A stretch of 64,000 nucleotides of DNA from Pseudohalocynthiibacter aestuariivivens (GCF_018457175.1 NZ_JAGFNU010000005.1:218512-282511), one strand, 5' to 3'; positions 25,228 through 34,677 are shown, numbered from the stretch's first letter. The notes: generated from the letters alone by a model not told the origin. Numbers and translations: made by a program.

Positions 25228-25986
25228 ATGCATCTTGATCGCTTGATGACCGTTTTAGAAAACGTGGCCATCGCCGGTCGCGCTGTTACGGCGCCCGAAG
25301 TGCAACAAGCGACAGGGCTACCCCGCCCGACCTGTTACCGTTTGCTGCAAACCATGGCGAAACACCGGCTTTTGGATGAGCCCGAGCCGGGGCGCTATCT
25401 GGTGGGGGAAAGGCTGGTCCGGCTGGCGCTACTCGGGCAATCGGATGTCGATGTCTGTCAGGCCGCGGCACCCGCGTTGAAAGAGGCCGCCAATCAGTTT
25501 GGCGAGGCAATGTTCCTCTCGCGCTATCGCAACAAGGGGGTCGAGATCATCCATGTCGAGACCCCAAAGGACGCCGCGCGCTCGTTTGTGCATCCGGGCC
25601 TTGGCTTTCGCCCGATGCACGCCTGTTCCTGTTCCAAGGTCATTGCCGCCTTTGCCGAGGATGGATTTCGCGAAGAAATCCTCGCGGGGCCGATGCGCAG
25701 CTACACTCCTAACACCAAGCAAAATCCCGAAGCTCTGCGGGCTGAGTTCGCTTCTATCCGGCAGGCAGGGTTTGCGGAATGTGTGGAAGAGATCGAGGTG
25801 GGGGTGTCATCGGTGGCCGCCCCGATCCGGATCGGAAATATCGGGGCAACCTTCAGCATCGGTGCCACCGGCCCTGTCAGGCGGTTTACCACCAAACGCC
25901 GCATTGAGATCGGGCATGATTTGTGCATGCTCGCCGACAAAGTGGCGCTGGCCTTACAAATGCATGGTGTGACTCAGACTGGATAA
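25228..25986 (+). CDS. IclR-family transcriptional regulator
   Basis: A 252-residue regulator with a winged helix at the N-terminus (TAPEVQQATGLPRPTCYRLL) and the IclR ligand domain with its typical MHACSCSKVIAAF and SIGATGPVRRF segments. IclR members usually bind the pathway's substrate or product. It is divergent from mtoX and probably controls the methanethiol/sulfide-oxidation genes and perhaps the whole block. A GTG 12 bases upstream is a possible alternative start. The GlxA-like regulator in the same block is broken, so IclR and Lrp would be the remaining local regulators. Confidence 0.88.
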   Translation: MHLDRLMTVLENVAIAGRAVTAPEVQQATGLPRPTCYRLLQTMAKHRLLDEPEPGRYLVGERLVRLALLGQSDVDVCQAAAPALKEAANQFGEAMFLSRYRNKGVEIIHVETPKDAARSFVHPGLGFRPMHACSCSKVIAAFAEDGFREEILAGPMRSYTPNTKQNPEALRAEFASIRQAGFAECVEEIEVGVSSVAAPIRIGNIGATFSIGATGPVRRFTTKRRIEIGHDLCMLADKVALALQMHGVTQTG

Positions 25987-25993
25987 ATGTATC

Positions 25994-26013
25994 CCGCTTT
26001 TATCGAAAAGCGG
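25994..26013 (+). terminator. Hairpin just after the IclR gene
   Basis: CCGCTTTT and AAAAGCGG form an 8-base stem with an ATCG loop, beginning 8 bases after the IclR stop. There is no clear T-tract, so it may terminate weakly or act as a transcript-stabilising stem. Confidence 0.45.
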
Positions 26014-26358
26014 AATTAGAGCCCGGACGCAGCGAACTCACCTTTTGTTCCGCGACCCGGTTATTGCCCTTTTCGATTTTGCTGCGCTTGACCTGAATGG
26101 CCGCATTGTCTTCTTCTGAGCAGCGTAAACATTTGCGCTGATGCAGCGAAAATGGCGCTGCGTGCGCACGCAGCGCAAATTCGACACTTCCGAGATGGGC
26201 TCGAGCCTGACGTTCGCTACCGTTTGCACCAATGACTGCTTTGCGAACAACCCGGCCATCGCTGCGGAGCTGAACCGCAGCAAACTCCCGTCTTCTCACC
26301 ATGGGCTTCGGGAAATCCAGTTTTCTGACGCCTTCAGATTAGCGTGTCTTTAACTGCT
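26014..26358. other. Intergenic region, no gene recognised
   Basis: The stretch contains AT-poor, GCAG-rich sequence with no recognisable protein in any frame. It separates the IclR gene from the convergent end of the Ldh-family gene. Its texture (AGCGAA, GCGTGCGCACGCAGCGC) includes a small palindrome at about 26158-26173 that could fold. Confidence 0.45.
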
Positions 26359-27354
26359 CTAGCTTAACCCGTGTATCGTCTCAATCAGCGATTTGTTGAT
26401 CGTTCTCGAACCGGTGTCCATCCGATTAGCATGACGTCGAGCACCGGGAACCCGTACACCTTCAAGGCTCGTCAGCCGTTCCATGAAGGCCTCGGCGTGG
26501 GCGTTCCATCCTTCACCGGCAATCAACGCCGGTGACAATGCGATCACAATCTCGCCGCCGCGTGGCGGGCCGCCATCATGGTTGTCGTTTTCTGCCGCTT
26601 CGAAGCTGAAGTTTTCGCCAGTGAGCCCGGCGGCCAGAAGTTCGACCATCAAGGCGATGGCCGAGCCTTTGTACCCGCCAAACGGCAGCAATACGCCCGC
26701 GGCAATCTTCGCCGGATCTGTGGTCTCCTTTCCCTCTGCGTCAAGACCCGTTCCGAGCGGAACCGTTTTGCCCTCTCGAGCTGCAATCTGGACGTCGCCG
26801 AGCGCCATCGAAGCGGTCGCCATATCATAACAAACTGGTGGTTTGCCCGGGCGCGGCCAGGCGAAGGAAATTGGATTGGTGCCAAAGAGTTTCTCGGTCG
26901 ATCCGGCAGGGGCTACCATCGGCATATATGCGGTGCAGGCAATTCCGACCAGACCATGATCGGCCAAGAATTCGGTCTCGGGCCACAGCGCCGCGAAATG
27001 ATGGATATTGGTAAGTGATAGCGCCGCAACTCCGATCTCTGCTGCTGCCTCAGCAAGCACTGGTAGTCCAACTGCCTGTGCTAGCGGAGCAAAACAACCA
27101 CCGCCATCGACATGGATCAGCGCTCTAGTCTTTTTCACGACGGTGGGCTTTGCTTTGCCGTCAACTTTGCCACTGCGCAAAGACTTGACGTAACCGGGAA
27201 CGCGAAACAGCCCGTGGGAATGTGATCCATCCCGTTCTGCGCGCATTATAATATCGGCAAGCGCTGCGGCGTTTGCTTCATCGCACCCATTCGCCAACAT
27301 GGTACTACGAGTGAGTTCATATATCTCATCGAGGGTGAGGCAGAGTGTACTCAT
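26359..27354 (-). CDS. Ldh-family (malate/L-lactate-type) oxidoreductase
   Basis: A 331-residue NAD(P)-dependent dehydrogenase of the Ldh2/MDH2 family, distinct from classical lactate dehydrogenase. Characteristic segments are RDGSHSHGLFRVPGYV near the N-terminus (with the catalytic histidine), TNPISFAWP, CYDMATAS and LLPFGGYKGSAIALMVELLA. Members reduce or oxidise 2-hydroxy acids and related imines: malate, ureidoglycolate, (R)-sulfolactate (ComC) or piperideine-2-carboxylate. Because a cysteate sulfo-lyase locus and a TRAP transporter follow, (R)-sulfolactate is one attractive substrate, but the sequence does not decide it. It is 509 bases from the hydrolase gene. Confidence 0.85.
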   Translation of the reverse strand: MSTLCLTLDEIYELTRSTMLANGCDEANAAALADIIMRAERDGSHSHGLFRVPGYVKSLRSGKVDGKAKPTVVKKTRALIHVDGGGCFAPLAQAVGLPVLAEAAAEIGVAALSLTNIHHFAALWPETEFLADHGLVGIACTAYMPMVAPAGSTEKLFGTNPISFAWPRPGKPPVCYDMATASMALGDVQIAAREGKTVPLGTGLDAEGKETTDPAKIAAGVLLPFGGYKGSAIALMVELLAAGLTGENFSFEAAENDNHDGGPPRGGEIVIALSPALIAGEGWNAHAEAFMERLTSLEGVRVPGARRHANRMDTGSRTINKSLIETIHGLS

Positions 27355-27863
27355 CTGGTTCCGTTGCTTTCATTTTAGGTGTTTTGCTGGTTCTGGGCCG
27401 TTCTGTTGTCACTAACGTGAACTGAGTTATCGCCCATTTTAATATCGGGCTCAAAGTGAACGAAACAATATCTATCGGTCAACACTTCATCGAGTAAAAG
27501 ATTGTATCTTTGGGGCTTTAAACAGGCTTTCGTCGCAGGCATGTCGAATGACCGCATTGCGGTGCGATTTCAACGGGTCGCTGCAGTGCAGTTTTCGCAT
27601 TGCAGACATTCGTCGAGGATGCAGCATCTGGGTGGCTGGATGGACAACTTGAGGACATCCTGGGCTTTCGCTTTAGACCGTCGAAGGGCTGCGCTTAGGG
27701 CACCGCAACAACTAAAATCGAAAGGGAGGTCGGTTAAGATGCCAATTAATGAAATGGGTGCTGATCTCAACAAATAATGTTGTGACCGATTTTTTCACCG
27801 ACAAACATCAAAGATAATTCGGGCAGAGTTCAATGATAGCGAGGTTTTGTCCACCTGCGTGTT
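27355..27863. other. Intergenic region, no gene recognised
   Basis: The gap between the Ldh-family gene and the hydrolase gene holds several short frames on both strands; none has a recognised product. It should contain the Ldh promoter, but no clear regulatory repeat was found. Confidence 0.4.
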
Positions 27864-28625
27864 TTACCCCGAAAGAAAATCTTCGAGAATGGCGTGGAAC
27901 AGCTTTGGTTTTTCCAAGTGCGCGGCATGAGAAGAGCCCGGAATGACGGCCAGGGATGCGTTAGGAAGGGTTTGCCACAACACTTCAATTTGTGACCAGC
28001 GATAGGATCGATCTGTATCACCCCACAACACTAGCGTCGGCATAAACAAATACTCCAACGAGCAACGCCCGTCCCATACTTCCATTGCATCAAAAGCTTG
28101 TAGTGCCGCCTCTGGTGAAGCGCGTTCACCAATGCGTGTCAAAACTGGCAATCCGAGGGCTTCTTCACGGTCCACAAACCAAGTTGCGCCAATCCGACGG
28201 ATTGTTGTTTCCACGCCGTCTGCAAGGAGGCGCGTGCGCGATTGCGCGATGGTTTCAAACCTGTTTGGCATAGCCCCCAATGGTCCTGTCCCGTAAAGAA
28301 CAAGGCGATCTATTCGATCGGGGATTTTAGCCGCAATAGCCTGCACAATCATGCCGCCCATTGAATGTCCAAGCAGCTCAAAAGATCCGATCTCAAGTTC
28401 ATTCAACAAGTCGATTACATAGTCAGCCATTGCTTCTATACGATCGCAACCGTGCAGCTCGTTTGCATCACCGAAGCCGGGTAGATCCGGGGCGATCACA
28501 TCGCGGGTTTCGCTGAAATATTCAATCTCTGCTTGCCACTGCGCTGCCCCGCCAAGAAAACCGTGCACGAGGACAAGCGGAGTTCCTTTGCCCGCGCGGC
28601 GGTGTGGAGCAAGGGAGGACATCAT
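27864..28625 (-). CDS. Alpha/beta hydrolase
   Basis: A 253-residue alpha/beta-fold hydrolase. The nucleophile elbow is GHSMGGMI, an oxyanion region lies in LVLVHGFLGGAAQW, and the acid and histidine are in VLWGDTDRSY and PGSSHAAHLEKP. The start at 28625 shares its A with the TAA stop of the upstream TRAP large-permease gene (TAATG), indicating coupled translation; the longer upstream frame overlaps that gene. It likely cleaves an ester or carbon-carbon bond in the imported substrate. The substrate is unknown. Confidence 0.85.
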   Translation of the reverse strand: MMSSLAPHRRAGKGTPLVLVHGFLGGAAQWQAEIEYFSETRDVIAPDLPGFGDANELHGCDRIEAMADYVIDLLNELEIGSFELLGHSMGGMIVQAIAAKIPDRIDRLVLYGTGPLGAMPNRFETIAQSRTRLLADGVETTIRRIGATWFVDREEALGLPVLTRIGERASPEAALQAFDAMEVWDGRCSLEYLFMPTLVLWGDTDRSYRWSQIEVLWQTLPNASLAVIPGSSHAAHLEKPKLFHAILEDFLSG

Positions 28626-29926
28626 TAGCGCATCTGATCTGGCAACCACAGCGCAACCTCCGGTGAAATAATGAGAATCGCGATAAGCAGAACCATGGCG
28701 CCAATAAATGGCAGGCATCCCATGATCACGTCACCGATCGTGACCTGTTCACGGCTGATCGCCTGGATAACGTAGAGATTCAGCCCTACCGGCGGCGTGA
28801 GTACTGCGATCTCCATGGTGATCGTGTAAACAACCCCAAACCAGATTAGATCGAACCCTGCCGCACTCATTAATGGATAAATCGTGGGCAAAGTGATGAA
28901 GGTCATTGAAACTGGTTCAAGGAACATGCCCAGAATGATGTAAAAAACCAGCACGATGACCAATACGGTGGTTGGTGCCAGATCGAAAGACAGAAACAAT
29001 TCGGTAAACTGCTGAGGAACGCGGTAATAGGTCAGCACAAAACCAAAAAGCACACCGGCCGAAAGAAGCAAGCCTAAATACCCCATGGTACGCATTGTTG
29101 CAAAAATCGCGTCCTTGAACCCCTGCCATGTCAGGCCACCCACGCCAAAGGCCAGAATAACAGTTAACAGGCTGGCTATGGCAGCGGCTTCGGTTGGTGT
29201 CGCAATGCCAGCATAGATTGCCACCGTGATGACCAACCCGATCAGAGCAATTGGCCCGACGGTGCTGAGGATCATGACAAAGGACATCTTGTGCGCTTCT
29301 TCACGGCCCGGAATATCCTCAGGCTTTAGCATGCCCCAAACAAGCACGACGATTACAAAGCATGTGATCAGAATGATGCCGGGGATGACACCTGCGATGA
29401 AGAGATCACCGATGCTCTGATCGGTGACAATACCGTAGAACAGCAGAATCAGGCTGGGCGGGATAAGCACCGAAAGCGTGCCACCTGCCGCAAGAACTCC
29501 GCTTGATAGGCGTTTACCGTAACCCAAACGCAGCATCTCGGGCAAAGCCACTCCACCAATTGTCAGTGCGCCCACCATTGACGAGCCGCAAACCGCACCA
29601 AAGCCTGCGCTTGCACCGATTGACCCATAGGCTGCCGAGCCCTTGATCCGTACGCCCTGATGCAGGAACTGGTATAAGTTCGGTCCTATATTGGACTTGC
29701 CTATGAGCTCCCCTAAGAAAACGAATAACGGCACCGCCAAGAGGATGTAATCGATCCAAACGCCCCAGAGTTTCAGCTCGGAAGACACCACAGACGTGCT
29801 CCACCCTTGAATTTGCCAAAGAAATGGCAGTGCGGCGCCGGCCAAAGCAAAGGGAATTGGTAACCCGATTACAATAAACAGCATTAACAAGCCTAACAGG
29901 CCCAGTCCGACGGTATACCATTCCAT
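28625..29926 (-). CDS. TRAP transporter large permease (DctM-type)
   Basis: A 433-residue integral membrane protein with a dozen or more hydrophobic segments and family motifs such as GSSMVGALTIGGVALPEMLRLG (described by its ends GSSMVG and EMLRLG) and LIPPSLILLFYGIVT. With DctQ and DctP it forms a sodium-driven importer for a carboxylate, sulfonate or similar anion. The ATG at 29926 shares one base with the dctQ stop (TAATG). The longer upstream frame is rejected because it would overlap dctQ. The operon order is dctP, dctQ, dctM, hydrolase. Confidence 0.92.
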   Translation of the reverse strand: MEWYTVGLGLLGLLMLFIVIGLPIPFALAGAALPFLWQIQGWSTSVVSSELKLWGVWIDYILLAVPLFVFLGELIGKSNIGPNLYQFLHQGVRIKGSAAYGSIGASAGFGAVCGSSMVGALTIGGVALPEMLRLGYGKRLSSGVLAAGGTLSVLIPPSLILLFYGIVTDQSIGDLFIAGVIPGIILITCFVIVVLVWGMLKPEDIPGREEAHKMSFVMILSTVGPIALIGLVITVAIYAGIATPTEAAAIASLLTVILAFGVGGLTWQGFKDAIFATMRTMGYLGLLLSAGVLFGFVLTYYRVPQQFTELFLSFDLAPTTVLVIVLVFYIILGMFLEPVSMTFITLPTIYPLMSAAGFDLIWFGVVYTITMEIAVLTPPVGLNLYVIQAISREQVTIGDVIMGCLPFIGAMVLLIAILIISPEVALWLPDQMR

Positions 29927-30435
29927 TAGAATTCCTCCGACGTTGCGGGTGTGCGAATCAAGACGAGCAAACGCAGCGCTGCGTAAATTGAAAAGATAAC
30001 AAGCGCGAGGGCACCTGGCGCCCAAAACCAAAAGCGTGGCCAGTGCAGGATTTCCGAGGCGACACCCGAATTGAACGAGCGGATGGTCGCGCTTACACCC
30101 GCATAAGAAAAGAACACACCAACACCAAGCATCAGGACGTGATTGATGATCTCAAAAGTTTTGCGTGCCTTTGGCCTGAGCCGATCAGTGGCCATAGTAA
30201 CCTTGGGAAAAGCATCTTCCCGCATCGCGTAGGCCAACCCTGCAAAGGCTACCGGAAACAGCAATAAGGCGGTTGCTTCGGTCACCATACGATCTGGTTT
30301 TCCAAGCCCATACCGCACGAATACGCCATAAGATATCCAAGCCATCTGGATCAGCACTATTATCGCACCAAACCCGGCTAGCCAGACCACAACGCGGTCA
30401 AATACAATGATTAGACGGTCGAGTGTCTCGTTCAT
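29926..30435 (-). CDS. TRAP transporter small permease (DctQ-type)
   Basis: A 169-residue protein with four predicted membrane segments, typical of the DctQ subunit that pairs with DctM. It contains the usual WISYGVFVRYGLGKPDR region after the first helix and ends in a short basic tail. It lies 78 bases after dctP and abuts dctM. No cytochrome or binding motif is expected. Confidence 0.9.
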   Translation of the reverse strand: MNETLDRLIIVFDRVVVWLAGFGAIIVLIQMAWISYGVFVRYGLGKPDRMVTEATALLLFPVAFAGLAYAMREDAFPKVTMATDRLRPKARKTFEIINHVLMLGVGVFFSYAGVSATIRSFNSGVASEILHWPRFWFWAPGALALVIFSIYAALRLLVLIRTPATSEEF

Positions 30436-30513
30436 GACGCACCTATAATGTTCTATGAAAAGGGTAGATGGCCCCCGAACACACCGGAGGCCACGCTAAA
30501 CACGCGTCTTGAG

Positions 30514-31506
30514 TTAGGGGGCGTGGTTGGCCAGCAGATCTCGGATGCTACCGGCCAGATCGGCACCACACGCTTCATCAGCTTCGGCGTCCCACTCGCC
30601 TCTGACACTGGCAATCAGGCTTTCGCGCTGGTCGTCCGAGATTGATACAGCGGCACCGCCACCTTTCATCACGGCGTTGCCAACCTGCTGATCGACCCAA
30701 CCTTCGTACAATGGCTGCAACCAGGTCTCTGTTTCTGTTGCGGCTTCAGTTAGCGCAGCTTGTTCTTCAGCTGTCAGTGCATCGAACTTGGTCTTGTTCA
30801 TCATGTAGCTGATATTGCCATAAAACAGGTTGGCATTGACCATGTAGGGCATGACCGTCCAAAGCTTCCACGAACTGTAAGTTGCGACACCCATGTTGAT
30901 ACCATCGACAACACCACGTTCGGCGGATTGGAATACCTCTTTGGGGGCTACGAAGACCGGCTCGCCGCCCCAGGATTCGATCATCAGACTGACCAGCGGT
31001 CCGATTGAACGCACGAGTTTGCCATCAAGTTTGCCAAGATCGTCAATCGGTTCTTCGAACCACCACTCCTGGTCATAGGTGTAGTTTGAGTTGAGCAGCG
31101 GAACCAAGTTGGCTTTGGCCGCTTCATCCCGAACGAGGTCGGCGTAAGCACCATCCAGTTCTATCTGATTTTCCAAACTGATCTCTGCCGGATATAACGA
31201 CGTTACCGCATAGCAAGGCAGACGGTTGTCGGCATTAATCCAGCTAATGTCTGACACGCCGCCCTGAACTGAATCCACGCCTTCTGACCAGCCGTGAAGG
31301 GTGCCCGACGGGAAGACCTCTACCTTGACGCTTCCGGAGGTTTTTTCTGCTACCAATTCAGCAAAATGCTGAAAGCCCTGATAGCGAATATCCGCTTCAT
31401 TTACATAGGTAGAAAGACGAAGCGTTGTTTCCGCATGCGCGCCAGATATTGATGCCGCAAAGACTAGCGCAGTAGCCGTTGTTGTGCATTTCCATGTCTT
31501 GTTCAT
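30514..31506 (-). CDS. TRAP transporter solute-binding protein (DctP-type)
   Basis: A 330-residue periplasmic binding protein with a clear Sec signal peptide (residues 1-25, cleavage after AHA). It has the DctP layout including FPSGTLHG, the LPCYAVTSLYPAEI region and the conserved arginine site near KLVRSIGP that contacts a substrate carboxylate in many members. Its substrate is unknown. In view of the neighbouring cuy locus a sulfonate such as cysteate, sulfolactate or a related acid is plausible, but many TRAP systems carry keto or hydroxy acids. It is first in its operon and divergent from a LysR gene. Confidence 0.9.
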   Translation of the reverse strand: MNKTWKCTTTATALVFAASISGAHAETTLRLSTYVNEADIRYQGFQHFAELVAEKTSGSVKVEVFPSGTLHGWSEGVDSVQGGVSDISWINADNRLPCYAVTSLYPAEISLENQIELDGAYADLVRDEAAKANLVPLLNSNYTYDQEWWFEEPIDDLGKLDGKLVRSIGPLVSLMIESWGGEPVFVAPKEVFQSAERGVVDGINMGVATYSSWKLWTVMPYMVNANLFYGNISYMMNKTKFDALTAEEQAALTEAATETETWLQPLYEGWVDQQVGNAVMKGGGAAVSISDDQRESLIASVRGEWDAEADEACGADLAGSIRDLLANHAP

Positions 31507-31740
31507 TCTTTACTCCCTGTTGTTTGCGGGATTGACGAACATTCTGGTTTTGTCAGCCCCGAACGCTTCTAATTCCTGTGGTTGGCTCCTTGACAGCAAC
31601 TTACAATTTCTTTTGAAATGTGTGTTCCAACCCCATCGCTAGATTACTCATGCTTCTTGCAGCTAGACCAATTCAAACATAGCATATATTCATGCCAATC
31701 TTGCATAGTTTATATTTTTCAATAGGTTTCATAGGGAAAG

Positions 31741-32634
31741 GTGGCTGTTGTGGATATCAAATGGCTTCAGGATTTTGTCTGTCTGGGTCGTACACTCAAT
31801 TTTTCGCGGGCGGCTGAAGAAAGAAATATCACCCAGCCGGCATTTAGTCGCCGTATCAAATCTTTGGAGAACTGGCTGGGTGTTCCGCTCATTAAACGGT
31901 CGACATATCCAGTCCAATTGTCGGAAGCTGGTATTCTGTTTTTGCCTGTCGCGCAGGAAACGGTGAACAACCTGTCTGACACTCGACAAGGTATTCGTGG
32001 AGCAGAATTTGGAAGAACTGCTTTCCAGCGGATAGCGGTCCTGCATACAATTTCTGTAAATTATCTGACCAAACGAATAAAAGAGCTTGAGGACGAACTG
32101 CCTAACCTGCGTGTCCGTGTATATTCCGATTATCTGCCTACTTGCTGTCAACTTTTTTCCGACGGTACCTGTGATTTCTTACTTTGCTATCGGCACAACA
32201 ATGGCGCCCCTTTTTTCGAAGAAGACCTTGTGGCGCGAAAGGACTTAGGAGTTGAGAAACTAGTTCCAGTTGCTGAAGCCAAGGCCGCAGCCGAAGGCGG
32301 ATGGGACATATCGAGCAAGGATGTGAAGAATATACCTTATCTAAGTTATGATCCTTCAAGTTATCTTGGGACAATTGTCGATCAGATTATTGGCTCCCGA
32401 CAACCCCCGATGGTTCTACGATATATGGATGCCCACTCCGAAGCGTTAAAACGCAGCGCGATTGCAGGAAGCGGAGTAGCTTGGTTGTCCGAACGAGTTA
32501 TCGCTGATGAACTACAAAGCGGAAAACTTGTACGCGTCGGCGGGCCCGAATGGCAAACCACTCTAAAATTAACGCTTTTCTGTTCATTAGATCGTCTGGA
32601 CAAGACGGGACAGCAACTTTGGGAGGCTTTATAA
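31741..32634 (+). CDS. LysR-family regulator
   Basis: A 297-residue LysR regulator. The winged helix contains FSRAAEERNITQPAFSRRIK and the effector domain is complete. It is divergent from the TRAP operon across a 234-base gap and likely controls it. Its end overlaps that of the next, convergent LysR gene by 6 bases. Start is GTG at 31741 or GTG at 31750; the AGGGAAAG just upstream fits the later one better. Confidence 0.85.
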   Translation: MAVVDIKWLQDFVCLGRTLNFSRAAEERNITQPAFSRRIKSLENWLGVPLIKRSTYPVQLSEAGILFLPVAQETVNNLSDTRQGIRGAEFGRTAFQRIAVLHTISVNYLTKRIKELEDELPNLRVRVYSDYLPTCCQLFSDGTCDFLLCYRHNNGAPFFEEDLVARKDLGVEKLVPVAEAKAAAEGGWDISSKDVKNIPYLSYDPSSYLGTIVDQIIGSRQPPMVLRYMDAHSEALKRSAIAGSGVAWLSERVIADELQSGKLVRVGGPEWQTTLKLTLFCSLDRLDKTGQQLWEAL

Positions 32635-33525
32635 GGTTTTCCGCTTCAACACATCATTTGAAAGCAGACTCCAAATCGCATCATTCTGCGGGCTTTGTCC
32701 TTCTGCTAGGCGGATCATTTTAATTTCCAGTTCTTGTTCCGGCAGGTTCAGACTTGGCTTAATCAACCTTTTTTGGGCCAAATGGTCGAGGATCAAGGAT
32801 TGTGGCAACCAGGCCACGCCGATCCCATCCAACACCAATTGGATCATGGCCAGAGTCAGTGCAGTTTCGGCACGTGGCGAGAGAACCACTTTATTCGAGA
32901 GCCGGGGGACAATCGTACGATCAAAAACCTGCCCCAAAAATACGTCGGATGGATATCCAATAGCGGGGATCTCGCCGTTATGCGTCGAATCTTCCAAATC
33001 AGGAATGCAGACAGGTATGAGCCTGTCAGCGCCTAAATCGTGAGCCTCGAACGCCTGCGCTAGAATAGGGGTCCGCTCACCGGGTATCTGGTAAGTGATC
33101 GCAATGTCTGCTTCACCAGAAAATAGTTGGATAAGGCATTCATCCCGATTACCTGATCGCATTCGAACGGTCCGATCCCCTGCTGTGAGCGCTCCGACGA
33201 TTTTTGACGAAAGCGTGGTTGTTAGGGCATGCTGGCAGGCAATTGAAACCACGCTACTAAGAGGGTCAGTGGTTTGTTTGAGATCATGCTTCAGGCGGCG
33301 TAATTGCATGCTCAACCTGCGCATTTCTGGTTCAAGCGCCTTAACACCCGGCATCAGCGCAACCGGCTTGCGGCTGCGATCAAATAGCGTTGCGCCAATC
33401 GAATCCTCGATCATTCGCACGCGTCGGGTGAAAGCCGATTGCGTCAGGAAGCGTTTCTCGGCCGCCCGCGCCAATGATCCGTTGTCAAGCACGGCAAGGA
33501 TGTCTTCTATCCAATCGAGTCGCAT
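32629..33525 (-). CDS. cuyR: LysR-family regulator, candidate CuyR
   Basis: A 298-residue LysR regulator with winged helix segments LARAAEKRFLTQSAFTRRVR and a full effector domain. It is transcribed away from cuyA, with a 16-base palindrome in the gap. In Ruegeria pomeroyi a LysR-type gene (cuyR) lies next to cuyA and cuyZ, so by position this should be the cysteate-responsive regulator. That assignment rests on gene order and not on distinctive residues. Confidence 0.7.
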   Translation of the reverse strand: MRLDWIEDILAVLDNGSLARAAEKRFLTQSAFTRRVRMIEDSIGATLFDRSRKPVALMPGVKALEPEMRRLSMQLRRLKHDLKQTTDPLSSVVSIACQHALTTTLSSKIVGALTAGDRTVRMRSGNRDECLIQLFSGEADIAITYQIPGERTPILAQAFEAHDLGADRLIPVCIPDLEDSTHNGEIPAIGYPSDVFLGQVFDRTIVPRLSNKVVLSPRAETALTLAMIQLVLDGIGVAWLPQSLILDHLAQKRLIKPSLNLPEQELEIKMIRLAEGQSPQNDAIWSLLSNDVLKRKTL

Positions 33526-33549
33526 AAGTGCAAACTAGCCGACAATATT

Positions 33550-33565
33550 AAAAATTGCAATTTTT
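33550..33565. promoter_or_regulatory. Perfect 16-base palindrome, likely CuyR operator
   Basis: AAAAATTG followed by CAATTTTT lies 25 bases from the cuyR start and 80 bases before cuyA. The central TTGCAA and A/T flanks fit a LysR box. Control of both genes from here is inferred. Confidence 0.55.
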
Positions 33566-33644
33566 GCATGTTAGATGCTTAATTACGCATTAGAATTGCT
33601 CACAACTATGAGTTAACTTGCGATAAATACTAATTTAGGAGCTT

Positions 33645-34661
33645 ATGATGCATCTTGCCCGCTTTCCCCGCCGCTTTATCGCCCATCTGCCAACCCCACT
33701 GGAACGTCTTGATCGTCTGACCGCTGAATTGGGTGGGCCGGAAATTTGGATTAAGCGCGACGATTGCACTGGTCTTTCGACTGGTGGCAACAAGACTCGC
33801 AAGCTTGAATTCCTGATGGCCGAAGCCGAGCTCGAAGGCGCCGATATGGTGATGACACAAGGTGCGACCCAATCGAACCATGCCCGTCAAACCGCCGCGT
33901 TTGCGGCCAAGATGGGCATGGCCTGCCATATCCTGCTCGAAGATCGCACCGGCTCCAACAATGCCAATTACAACAACAACGGAAACGTGCTGTTGGACCA
34001 CCTTCACGGAGCGACGACCGAGAAATGCTCTGGCGGGCTGGATATGAACGCCGAGATGGAAAAAGTTGCCGACCAATTCCGCGCTAAAGGTAAAAAGGTT
34101 TACACCATCCCCGGTGGTGGCTCAAACCCGACTGGCGCGCTGGGATACGTTAACTGCGCCTTAGAAATGCTCTGCCAGTTTAACGAACGTGGCCTAAAGA
34201 TCGACCACATCGTGCACGCCACGGGCAGCGCGGGCACCCAGGCAGGTCTGATCACAGGTCTCAAGGCAACTAATGCGCAAATCCCGCTTTTGGGGATCGG
34301 CGTTCGTGCACCTAGGCTGAAACAAGAAGAAAACGTCTATAAACTTGCTTGCGCCACGGCTGAGAAACTGGACTGTCCGGGGGTGGTCGCGCGTGAGGAC
34401 GTCGTCGCCAATACTGATTACGTCGGTGAAGGTTATGGTATCCCCACTGAAAGCGGGCTTGAAGCGATCCGTATATTTGCCGAGCTTGAATCGATCCTGC
34501 TTGATCCCGTCTATTCCGCCAAAGGCGCAGCAGGTTTCATCGATTTGATCCGCAAGGGACATTTCAAGAAAGGCGAGCGCGTCGTGTTCCTTCATACCGG
34601 CGGCAGCGTGGCGCTGTTTGGTTATGACGCAGCCTTCGACTTTAAAGATCGTTGGTCCTGA
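33645..34661 (+). CDS. cuyA: L-cysteate sulfo-lyase (CuyA)
   Basis: A 338-residue PLP enzyme of the D-cysteine desulfhydrase/ACC-deaminase family. The PLP lysine is Lys50 in [11 protein letters not shown], and the substrate region is [19 protein letters not shown] with [13 protein letters not shown], a run typical of CuyA. CuyA cleaves L-cysteate to pyruvate, ammonium and sulfite. The length equals that of the enzyme from Ruegeria pomeroyi as I recall it, and the flanking genes (LysR, YeiH-type exporter) match the cuyRZA arrangement. D-cysteine desulfhydrase activity is the alternative and is shared by the family. TTTAGGAGCTT precedes the ATG at 33645. Confidence 0.87.
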   Translation: MMHLARFPRRFIAHLPTPLERLDRLTAELGGPEIWIKRDDCTGLSTGGNKTRKLEFLMAEAELEGADMVMTQGATQSNHARQTAAFAAKMGMACHILLEDRTGSNNANYNNNGNVLLDHLHGATTEKCSGGLDMNAEMEKVADQFRAKGKKVYTIPGGGSNPTGALGYVNCALEMLCQFNERGLKIDHIVHATGSAGTQAGLITGLKATNAQIPLLGIGVRAPRLKQEENVYKLACATAEKLDCPGVVAREDVVANTDYVGEGYGIPTESGLEAIRIFAELESILLDPVYSAKGAAGFIDLIRKGHFKKGERVVFLHTGGSVALFGYDAAFDFKDRWS

Positions 34662-34677
34662 TCGCGCGGGCGGCTTC

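Noticed and set aside
27502..27777. A 91-residue frame in the gap before the hydrolase gene
   Set aside because: There is no ribosome binding site or recognisable domain, and other-strand frames of similar length overlap it.
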